Source of the DNA: Candidatus Egerieousia excrementavium
Lineage (GTDB): Bacteria; Bacteroidota; Bacteroidia; Bacteroidales; UBA932
Reading direction: 5' to 3'
Length of the DNA: 7,781 bases
Assembly (NCBI GenBank): GCA_017694275.1
Contig: JADINB010000152.1
Location: 1 to 7,781 of the forward strand
The notes under the pieces are model-generated. The model saw only the letters and a list, made by a program, of their open reading frames with translations, had not been told where the DNA came from and did not search any database. Shown here in pieces: positions 1-6,218 of the stretch; within the stretch, counting starts at the first letter, position 1, and each line of letters starts with the position of its first letter. A program made the translations under genes and the position numbers.

Positions 1-1
1 G

Positions 2-874
2 GTATTGAGTACCACCTCTGCCGGAACAGAGGTGGCCGAAGTTCACCGGGACCTTATTGGAGACACTTCGCTGAAATTCTCTGAAAAGCCATCAGACCCG
101 GATGTGATATTCCTTTGTCTCGGGCACGGGCTTTCAAGAGAATTTCTCTCAACGACAGAACTTCCGGAAAGATGCAGGATCATAGACCTGGGCAACGATT
201 TCAGGCTTGAGCCCGACTTTGGAAAAAAAAGGTTTGTTTATGGCCTTACAGACACATTCCGGGATGAAATAGCAGGAGCAGACTGCGTTGCAAACCCGGG
301 ATGCTTTGCAACGGCCATACAAAGTGCAATCACGCCGCTGGCCAAAAACAAGTTGCTGACAGATACGGTTGAAGTTACAGCCATTACAGGAGCCACCGGG
401 GCAGGGAAAAAACTGAGCCAGACTGGACACTTCAGTTACAGAGACAACAATCTCTCTATCTATAAGCTTTTTACCCACCAGCATCTTGGAGAAATCAGAC
501 GGACACTGGAGAGAATCATGGGCAGTACCCCTCCAAGGATAAATTTCGTTCCGTTCAGAGGAGATTTTACCCGCGGGATTTTTGCCAGCGTATACACGAA
601 ATGGCATGGAGGGGCAGATGCTGCCGGCCTGTACAGGGAATATTATGAAAAATCTCCGTTTGTACATGTTTCAGACAAGGGGATAAGTCTGAAAGAAGTT
701 GTAAATACCAACAAGGTTTTATTGCACATAGAGACAGTTGACGGTTATATCCACATCTCATCCGTAATAGACAATCTAATAAAGGGAGCGAGCGGACAGG
801 CTGTCGAAAACATGAACCTCATGTTCGGCCTTGAGCAGAGTACCGGACTGAGGCTCAAGCCAAGTGCTTTTTAA
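2..874 (+). CDS. argC: N-acyl-gamma-glutamyl-phosphate reductase ArgC, 5' end cut off by the window
   Basis: This enzyme makes N-acylglutamate semialdehyde from N-acylglutamyl phosphate with NADPH, the third step of arginine synthesis, in the cytoplasm. The reading frame is open from the first base, and the first visible residues already match the region after the first beta strands of the NAD(P)-binding fold, so roughly 30-40 N-terminal residues with the nucleotide-binding glycine loop lie outside the window. Counting residues from the TTG at 5, the catalytic cysteine is Cys100 in the motif VANPGCFATA (codon 302-304). It is followed by the loop ITGATGAG (127-134) and the HQHLGEI motif (158-164), where the family's catalytic histidine is expected. 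The C-terminus ending in GLRLKPSAF is complete. It is the first visible gene of the arg operon, 23 bases before argD. The TTG at 5 is an internal leucine codon, not a credible start. Identification is very secure; whether the acyl group is acetyl or succinyl is inferred from argF'. Confidence 0.95.
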   Translation, partial: VLSTTSAGTEVAEVHRDLIGDTSLKFSEKPSDPDVIFLCLGHGLSREFLSTTELPERCRIIDLGNDFRLEPDFGKKRFVYGLTDTFRDEIAGADCVANPGCFATAIQSAITPLAKNKLLTDTVEVTAITGATGAGKKLSQTGHFSYRDNNLSIYKLFTHQHLGEIRRTLERIMGSTPPRINFVPFRGDFTRGIFASVYTKWHGGADAAGLYREYYEKSPFVHVSDKGISLKEVVNTNKVLLHIETVDGYIHISSVIDNLIKGASGQAVENMNLMFGLEQSTGLRLKPSAF

Positions 875-897
875 AAAGAATAAAAATATCTTTGAAT

Positions 898-2022
898 ATG
901 GACATGTTTGACGTTTATCCCGTATGGGACATAGAACCTGTAAGAGGAGAAGGATGCAGGCTCTGGGACAAGGATGGAGTTGAATATCTGGATTTGTACG
1001 GAGGACACGCCGTCATAAGCATAGGTCACTCCCACCCCGTCTATGTGGAGGCTGTAAAAAGACAGGTCGAAAAACTCGGATTCTACTCCAATTCTGTAAA
1101 AAACTCCCTGCAGAAAGAACTTGCATCAAAGCTCGGCCAGATGTGCGGCTATCCTGAATATTCCCTGTTTCTGTGCAACAGCGGAGCCGAGGCCAACGAA
1201 AACGCATTGAAACTTGCCTCCTTTCATACCGGACGCAAGAAGATACTTGCCATTTCAAAAGCTTTTCATGGCAGGACATCCGGAGCGGTAGAGGCTACAG
1301 ACAACCCGTCAATCCAGTCTGAATTCAACCGTAACAACAATGTTACCTTTATAAGGATGAACGACATTGCGGAAGCCGAACGCGAACTTAATACCAAAGA
1401 GTACGCGGCACTGATAATAGAAGGAGTACAGGGTGTTGCCGGCATATTCATACCGGAGGCATCTTACATGCAGCAGATAAGGGAACTCACCGAAAAGACA
1501 GGCACCGTACTGATTCTGGATGAAATACAATCGGGATATGGCAGGACAGGAAAATTTTTCGCCCATCAGCATGCAGGAATAAAAGCCGACATTATAACCG
1601 TTGCCAAGGGAATTGCCAACGGCTTTCCTATGGGAGGTGTGATAATATCGCCGCAGATCAAGGCAAAATACGGAATGCTCGGCACCACATTCGGCGGAAA
1701 CCATCTCGGATGCGCGGCAGCTGTCGCCGTACTGGATGTAATGAAAAGTGAAAACCTGATTGAAAATGCCGCAAAGACCGGAGACTACCTGACAGGCAGG
1801 CTGCAAGGCAACAAGGCAATAAAGGCCCTGCGAGGCATTGGGCTTATGATTGGAATAGAGTTGCACGACAATTACCTGGAAATGAGAAATGAGCTGCTCT
1901 TCAAGAAGAAAATGTTCACCGGAGCTGCAGGAAAGAGCATAATAAGACTGCTTCCGCCTCTATGCATTACAATGGAGCAGGCAGACAGGTTTATAGAAGC
2001 ATTTAACGATTTAAGTAAATAA
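898..2022 (+). CDS. argD: N-acylornithine aminotransferase ArgD (PLP-dependent, class III)
   Basis: This cytoplasmic enzyme converts N-acylglutamate semialdehyde and glutamate into N-acylornithine and 2-oxoglutarate. The 374 residues have the class III aminotransferase layout. Numbered from the ATG at 898, they show LYGGHAVISIGHSHP (about 33-47), the cofactor phosphate-binding NSGAEANENALK (94-105), AFHGRTSGA (122-130), LDEIQSGYGRTG (207-218) with the aspartate that contacts the pyridine nitrogen, and AKGIANGFPMGG with the Schiff-base lysine Lys237. FGGNHLGCAAA follows (about 265-275). I chose ATG 898 because it places the initiator three residues before FDVYP, as I recall for Bacteroides ArgD. 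A TTG at 892 extends the frame by two residues and an ATG at 904 shortens it by two, so the start is uncertain by that much. There is no clear Shine-Dalgarno sequence. It lies 23 bases after argC and 2 bases before argF', which suggests translational coupling. Family members can also use succinylated substrate, as inferred here. Confidence 0.95.
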   Translation: MDMFDVYPVWDIEPVRGEGCRLWDKDGVEYLDLYGGHAVISIGHSHPVYVEAVKRQVEKLGFYSNSVKNSLQKELASKLGQMCGYPEYSLFLCNSGAEANENALKLASFHTGRKKILAISKAFHGRTSGAVEATDNPSIQSEFNRNNNVTFIRMNDIAEAERELNTKEYAALIIEGVQGVAGIFIPEASYMQQIRELTEKTGTVLILDEIQSGYGRTGKFFAHQHAGIKADIITVAKGIANGFPMGGVIISPQIKAKYGMLGTTFGGNHLGCAAAVAVLDVMKSENLIENAAKTGDYLTGRLQGNKAIKALRGIGLMIGIELHDNYLEMRNELLFKKKMFTGAAGKSIIRLLPPLCITMEQADRFIEAFNDLSK

Positions 2023-2024
2023 AA

Positions 2025-2978
2025 ATGAGACATTTTACCTGCGTAAACGACATAGGAGACCTTAAGGAGGCCGTAAAGAAGGCACAATATGTAAAGCAGA
2101 ATCCCTATGCAGATTCTGCACTGGGGAAGAACAAGACAATGTTGCTGATTTTCTTCAATTCAAGCCTCAGAACAAGGCTGAGCACACAAAAGGCGGCACT
2201 TAATCTGGGAATGAATGCCATAGTGCTCGACATCAACCAGGGAGCATGGAAACTGGAGACAGAACTCGGGGTTGTCATGGATTCCGACAAGCCGGAACAT
2301 CTGCTCGAAGCCATTCCGGTAATGGGCTCCTACTGCGATATCATAGGAGTACGTTCGTTTGCCCGCTTCGAAAGCAAGGATGACGATTATTCCGAAAAGA
2401 TTCTTACCCAGTTCATCAAATATTCCGGACGGCCGGTAGTAAGCATGGAAGCGGCTACGCGTCATCCGTTGCAAAGTTTTGCAGACCTTATTACAATAGA
2501 AGAATATAAAAAACGCGAAAGGCCAAAGGTTGTGCTTACATGGGCCCCGCATCCGAAATCCCTTCCGCAGGCAGTTCCCAACTCGTTCGTAGAATGGATG
2601 AAGGCGACAGATTATGAATTTGTAATAACCCATCCGCACGGCTATGAACTGAGCCCCTCATTTACAGAGGGCTGCACAATAGAATATGACCAGAAAAAAG
2701 CTTTTGAAGGAGCTGATTTCATATATGCCAAAAACTGGAGCGCATTTGCAGACCCGAATTACGGCAAGGTTATCTCTATGGACAAGAGCTGGACTGTAGA
2801 CAAAGCGAAGATGGATTTGACAGACAATGCATTTTTCATGCACTGCCTGCCTGTAAGAAGAAATATGATTGTTACAGATGAAGTCATAGACGGTCCCAAC
2901 TCTATTGTAATACCGGAGGCGGCAAATAGGGTCGTATCTGCCCAGACCGTACTCAAGGAGATATTGTTGAATCTGTAA
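2025..2978 (+). CDS. argF': N-acylornithine transcarbamylase ArgF', predicted N-succinyl-L-ornithine specific
   Basis: This enzyme transfers a carbamoyl group from carbamoyl phosphate to N-acylornithine, giving N-acylcitrulline; it replaces ordinary ornithine transcarbamylase. The 317 residues show the carbamoyl-phosphate loop NSSLRTRLST (45-54), RHPLQSFADL (146-155), where HPLQ stands for the HPTQ of ornithine transcarbamylases, TWAPHP (172-177), and HCLPVRR (273-279). The block DINQGAWKLETE (69-80) and the sequence DKPEHLLEAIP belong to the AOTC/SOTC branch. Pro90 in that block occupies the position that, in published work, separates the Bacteroides fragilis succinylornithine enzyme (Pro90) from the Xanthomonas campestris acetylornithine enzyme (Glu92). 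After HCLPVRRN the sequence continues MIVTDEV, so the lysine that I recall being carboxylated in the Xanthomonas enzyme (Lys302) is not present. The ATG start lies 2 bases after the argD stop, with no Shine-Dalgarno sequence. Family assignment is very secure; succinyl specificity is inference from one residue and recalled homologues. Confidence 0.95.
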   Translation: MRHFTCVNDIGDLKEAVKKAQYVKQNPYADSALGKNKTMLLIFFNSSLRTRLSTQKAALNLGMNAIVLDINQGAWKLETELGVVMDSDKPEHLLEAIPVMGSYCDIIGVRSFARFESKDDDYSEKILTQFIKYSGRPVVSMEAATRHPLQSFADLITIEEYKKRERPKVVLTWAPHPKSLPQAVPNSFVEWMKATDYEFVITHPHGYELSPSFTEGCTIEYDQKKAFEGADFIYAKNWSAFADPNYGKVISMDKSWTVDKAKMDLTDNAFFMHCLPVRRNMIVTDEVIDGPNSIVIPEAANRVVSAQTVLKEILLNL

Positions 2979-2988
2979 AAACCGGAAA

Positions 2989-3765
2989 ATGAAAAGAGTA
3001 ACCATAATAAAAATAGGCGGAAACATTGTAGACAAACCAGATGCTCTACAATATTTTCTAAACAATTTCCAGAAATACGACGGTCCGAAAGTGCTCATAC
3101 ACGGAGGCGGTGCAATCGCCACCCAACTCTCCAAGGAACTGGGTATCGAGGTTAAGATGCACAAGGGGCGCAGGATAACAGATGAAGCTACGCTGAAACT
3201 GGTAACAATGGTTTATGCCGGACTGATAAACAAACAGATAGTTGCCTCACTGCAGAAAATAGGCTGCAACGCGCTTGGACTCTCCGGTGCAGACGGAGAT
3301 TGCGTACCTGCAACAAAAAGGAAAGCGAGTTCGATAGACTGGGGGTTTGTCGGAGATGTAGATCCAAAAAAGATAAACGTATCGCTTCTCCACTCGCTTC
3401 TTGCAAAGGGAATCACCCCCGTGTTTTGCGCAATCACACACGACGGCAACGGTTCTCTACTGAATACAAATGCAGATACCATGGCCTCCAGCATAGCCAT
3501 TGCCCTTGCCTCAGAATATTATGTAAGGCTTGTCTATTGCTTTGAAAAAGATGGTGTTTTGAGTGACCCGAACGACAACGACTCTGTTATTCCCCTCATA
3601 ACCAGGAACAGTTACAGCCAGTTGCTGGACGAAGGCAAGGTTGTAGACGGCATGATACCAAAGCTTGACAATGCATTTCTTGCCCTGAAAGAAGGTGTTG
3701 CCGAAGTCATAATAAAACATGCAGACAACCTGTTGAACGACAGGGAAACACTGCTTAAACTCTAA
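2989..3765 (+). CDS. argB: N-acylglutamate kinase ArgB, short form without N-terminal extension
   Basis: This kinase uses ATP to phosphorylate the gamma-carboxylate of N-acylglutamate, the second step of the pathway. The 258 residues form one amino-acid-kinase domain. Visible motifs are KIGGN (8-12) with Lys8 at the phosphate site, HGGGAIATQLSKELG (38-52), KGRRITDEATL (59-69), LSGADGD (98-104), LNTNADTMASSIA (158-170) with Asp163, and DGMIPKLDNAF (220-230) with Lys225. Lys8, Asp163 and Lys225 correspond to Lys8, Asp162 and Lys217 of the E. coli enzyme. The protein begins directly at the first beta strand, so the N-terminal helix found in arginine-inhibited hexameric kinases is absent. I therefore infer an arginine-insensitive, E. 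coli-like dimer. It starts 10 bases after the argF' stop at the first usable ATG, with no Shine-Dalgarno sequence. Codon use is skewed: 15 of 22 isoleucines are ATA and 5 of 7 arginines are AGG. Whether the substrate is acetyl- or succinylglutamate cannot be read from this protein. Confidence 0.95.
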   Translation: MKRVTIIKIGGNIVDKPDALQYFLNNFQKYDGPKVLIHGGGAIATQLSKELGIEVKMHKGRRITDEATLKLVTMVYAGLINKQIVASLQKIGCNALGLSGADGDCVPATKRKASSIDWGFVGDVDPKKINVSLLHSLLAKGITPVFCAITHDGNGSLLNTNADTMASSIAIALASEYYVRLVYCFEKDGVLSDPNDNDSVIPLITRNSYSQLLDEGKVVDGMIPKLDNAFLALKEGVAEVIIKHADNLLNDRETLLKL

Positions 3766-3787
3766 AACTGGAACCAGCCGGCCTGAA

Positions 3788-4897
3788 ATGGAATACACTG
3801 AAAAGAACCTGAATGCGGCAACCGGACTATTGCAAAGCCTTGTCAGAATCCCTTCGTATACATTCGACGAAGGGCAGATTGCCGATTTTCTGGAAAGATT
3901 TCTGATGGAAAAAAGTGTCGGTATTTCTCCCGGCTACAATGTAAGGCGTATCAAGAATAACCTGCTGCTCTACAGCCGCGAATATTCTCCAAATAGAAAG
4001 ACCCTGCTTTTTTGCGCCCATATAGATACGGTGAAGGAATCTGAGAACTATACTTTCGATCCCTTTTGCGGAACACTCTCCGACGGCCGCATCCTTGGGC
4101 TTGGAAGCAACGACGACAAAGGGGCCGCGACTGCCGCAATATTTGCATTCCTGTATTACATGGAACTGCACGGCAAGATGAAAATCAATGTTGCATTGGC
4201 GCTATGTGCCGAAGAAGAAAGAGGCGGGGATAACGGTATAACCGCAGTAGTCAAGGAGTTGGACGAACTTGGGGTCAAACCCGATTGGGCTGTGGTCTGC
4301 GAACCCACAAATCTTGAAGCTGCGGTTGCGGAAAGAGGACTGCTTGTCATAGATGCCACTGCAACCGGAATAAGCGGTCATGCTGCAAGAGAAGAGGGAG
4401 TAAATGCACTGTACATTGCAATGGATGATATTGCCAGACTTCGCGACTTCAGATTTGAAAAAATATCGCCCTTGATGGGAAAGGTCAGACTGTCCGTAAC
4501 ACAGATAAGTTGCGGAACCGCTCATAATGTAATTCCAGACAAATGCACCTATACAATAGACATACGCCCGACCGAACTGTATGACAATGCAGAAATTGTA
4601 GAGTTGCTCAGCCGTACAGTCAAAAGCGACCTTAAAGCCAGGAATCTGAAAAACAAAAGTTCAGCCACGCCACAAGGCTGTCTGCTCTCAGAATGGGCAG
4701 AAACCGCAGGTATACGGAAAGTTGTCTCTCCCACCACGTCTGACTGGGGGAAAATAAGTTTTCCCGCCATGAAAATCGGCCCGGGAAAATCTGAAAGAAG
4801 CCACAAAGCCGACGAATTCATTACTGTCGGCGAACTGAAAGGAGGCATGGAAAAATATATTGAAATCATAGATTTTATAAACGAAAGAGGGAAATAA
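3788..4897 (+). CDS. argE: M20-family metallo-deacylase, predicted N-acyl(succinyl)citrulline deacylase (ArgE role)
   Basis: In this pathway the enzyme should remove the acyl group from N-acylcitrulline to give citrulline. The 369 residues form a complete dizinc M20 (ArgE/DapE/CPG2) peptidase. The metal and catalytic residues can be placed: His78 with Asp80 in AHIDTV, bridging Asp109 in GLGSNDDKG, general base Glu143 and ligand Glu144 in AEEERGG, Glu172 in CEPTN, and His339 in SERSHKADEF. The segment between about residue 180 and 295, including SGHAAREEG (196-204), is the lid and dimerisation domain. It begins 22 bases after argB and ends 4 bases before argH. Because ArgF' acts on acylornithine, the deacylation must follow carbamoylation, so an acylcitrulline substrate is more likely than acetylornithine. 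Sequence alone does not separate ArgE from DapE (succinyl-diaminopimelate desuccinylase); the operon context favours arginine. Fold and active site are certain, the substrate is inferred. Confidence 0.88.
   Translation: MEYTEKNLNAATGLLQSLVRIPSYTFDEGQIADFLERFLMEKSVGISPGYNVRRIKNNLLLYSREYSPNRKTLLFCAHIDTVKESENYTFDPFCGTLSDGRILGLGSNDDKGAATAAIFAFLYYMELHGKMKINVALALCAEEERGGDNGITAVVKELDELGVKPDWAVVCEPTNLEAAVAERGLLVIDATATGISGHAAREEGVNALYIAMDDIARLRDFRFEKISPLMGKVRLSVTQISCGTAHNVIPDKCTYTIDIRPTELYDNAEIVELLSRTVKSDLKARNLKNKSSATPQGCLLSEWAETAGIRKVVSPTTSDWGKISFPAMKIGPGKSERSHKADEFITVGELKGGMEKYIEIIDFINERGK
4886..4891 (+). promoter_or_regulatory. Possible weak ribosome binding site of argH
   Basis: The purine run AGAGGG sits within the last codons of the M20 deacylase gene, 10 bases before the argH ATG at 4902. 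It is the only Shine-Dalgarno-like sequence near a start in this operon. The other starts here show only A-rich or unremarkable leaders, as is common in Bacteroidota, where initiation depends little on Shine-Dalgarno pairing. It may simply be coding sequence (AGA GGG). Confidence 0.3.
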
Positions 4898-4901
4898 TAC
4901 A

Positions 4902-6218
4902 ATGGGAACACTTTGGAACAAAGGAGTATCTGCAACTCAGGCAGTTGAAGATTTTACGGTAGGGAACGACAGGGTACTGGACATGAGGCTGGCCAAATAT
5001 GATGTCATGGGCTCGAAAGCCCATATACGGATGCTTGCTGAAATCGGCCTGCTTGAAGAAGATGAAGAGAAGGTGCTGCAAAATGGGCTGGACCAGATTC
5101 TGCAAGATATTGAAGATGGAAACTTCAGATTGGACGACGATATTGAAGACATTCACTCTCAGGTAGAACTTAATCTGACAAGAAAATTGGGGGAAACAGG
5201 CAAGAAAATTCACTCCGGACGTTCCAGAAACGACCAGGTTTTAGTAGACATCAAACTTTTCCTCAGAGAGGAACTGGAAAAACTGCGCGATTCGGTGGTA
5301 TCCCTGTTCGACACATTGCAGAATCTAAGCGAAGAATACAAGGATGTGCTCCTTCCCGGCTACACTCACACCCAGATTGCGATGCCCTCTTCGTTCGGGC
5401 TGTGGCTTGGTGCATACGCAGAGAGCCTGACCGACGACATGCAGATGCTCAAGGGGGCATACAAGATTGTAAATCAAAATCCGTTGGGTTCCGCAGCCGG
5501 ATATGGAAGTTCATTTCCTCTCGACAGAGAGCTTACCACAAGAATCCTGAAGTTCGAAACGCTTAATTACAATTCAATAGCTGCACAAATAAGCCGTGGA
5601 AAAAGCGAAAGGGCGGTAGCCTCCGCAATGGGTTGTCTGGCCTTTACGCTCAACAAGCTTGCGTCTGACTGTATCCTGTACATGTGTCCTAATTTCGGAT
5701 TCATCTCATTCCCGGATGAACTTACGACGGGCTCCAGCATCATGCCTCATAAAAAAAATCCGGACGTATGGGAGATTATCCGGGGCAACTGCAACAGAAT
5801 CGAGAGCACGCAAAACGAAATAGCACTGCTTACCACAAACTTAATACACGGATATCATAGAGATTACCAACTGCTTAAAGACATATTGTTCCCGGCATTG
5901 GAACTTATGCACAAATCTGTGGGCATGGCCGGATACATGCTGGAAAACATGAAGGTAAACCGGCATATTCTCGAAGATCCAAAATATGAATATCTATTTA
6001 CGGTAGAAGAGGTAAACAGGCGGGTTCTCAATGGTATCCCTTTCAGGGAAGCATACAGGAGCGTTGGAGAAGAGGTGAACTGTAAAAAATTTCATTACAG
6101 CGGATTCGACGAGATGAAAAAACCATCTGTAGAGGCACTGGGCCATACGCACAGCGGAAGCATAGGTAACCTGTGTACGGAAAAGATTAAGGAAAAGATG
6201 GAGAAAGCGCTTTTCTAA
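4902..6218 (+). CDS. argH: Argininosuccinate lyase ArgH
   Basis: This cytoplasmic enzyme splits argininosuccinate into arginine and fumarate, the last step of the pathway. The 438 residues belong to the fumarase/aspartase superfamily, whose active sites form between subunits of a homotetramer. The three conserved regions are visible: SGRSRNDQV (105-113), PGYTHTQIAMP (152-162) with catalytic His156, and the flexible signature loop GSSIMPHKKNPD (277-288) with catalytic serine at 278 or 279. Many lyases of this family have MPQKKNP in the loop; here His replaces Gln. The length is slightly below the usual 450-470 residues. The last residues, EKIKEKMEKALF, form a lysine- and glutamate-rich helix. 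The start is the ATG 4 bases after the preceding stop, preceded by a weak AGAGGG. It is the last arg gene; its stop overlaps that of the convergent rng. ArgG, which makes its substrate, is not in the window. Confidence 0.96.
   Translation: MGTLWNKGVSATQAVEDFTVGNDRVLDMRLAKYDVMGSKAHIRMLAEIGLLEEDEEKVLQNGLDQILQDIEDGNFRLDDDIEDIHSQVELNLTRKLGETGKKIHSGRSRNDQVLVDIKLFLREELEKLRDSVVSLFDTLQNLSEEYKDVLLPGYTHTQIAMPSSFGLWLGAYAESLTDDMQMLKGAYKIVNQNPLGSAAGYGSSFPLDRELTTRILKFETLNYNSIAAQISRGKSERAVASAMGCLAFTLNKLASDCILYMCPNFGFISFPDELTTGSSIMPHKKNPDVWEIIRGNCNRIESTQNEIALLTTNLIHGYHRDYQLLKDILFPALELMHKSVGMAGYMLENMKVNRHILEDPKYEYLFTVEEVNRRVLNGIPFREAYRSVGEEVNCKKFHYSGFDEMKKPSVEALGHTHSGSIGNLCTEKIKEKMEKALF
6215..6218. other. Tail-to-tail overlap of the argH and rng stop codons
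   Basis: The four bases CTAA hold both stops: TAA of argH at 6216-6218 on the plus strand and TAG of rng at 6217-6215 on the minus strand. There is no intergenic DNA, and I see no hairpin followed by a T-run on either strand close by. Transcripts of the two units must therefore either read into each other or terminate inside coding sequence. Confidence 0.9.

Noticed and set aside
5..7. TTG at 5 as the start of argC
   Set aside because: ArgC normally has about 30-40 more residues with the nucleotide-binding glycine loop before this point, and the frame is open to the window edge. The gene is simply cut.
223..230. Run of eight A in argC, and another at 5751-5758 in argH
   Set aside because: Both runs encode lysine codons in conserved positions and the frames continue correctly on either side, so there is no frameshift. 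Polymerase slippage is possible but nothing in the sequence shows it has a role.
887..894. TATCTTTG, a perfect match to the Bacteroides -7 promoter element (TAnnTTTG), before argD
   Set aside because: There is no TTTG-type -33 element about 20 bases upstream, and the expected start of transcription would fall at the argD start codon. A chance match in AT-rich spacer is more likely.
892..897. TTG at 892 as the argD start
   Set aside because: It adds only two residues before the ATG at 898, which fits the family N-terminus better. TTG starts are uncommon and no binding site favours it.
1309..1866. Antisense open frame of 185 codons inside argD, with similar ones inside argC, argF' and the M20 gene
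   Set aside because: They mirror the codon choice of the true genes, which rarely use codons whose reverse complements are stops. None shows a family motif.
6204..6213. Palindrome AAAGCGCTTT at the end of argH
   Set aside because: A hairpin here would have only three A-T pairs around a four-base loop, and only four T follow. It is too weak to be a terminator.
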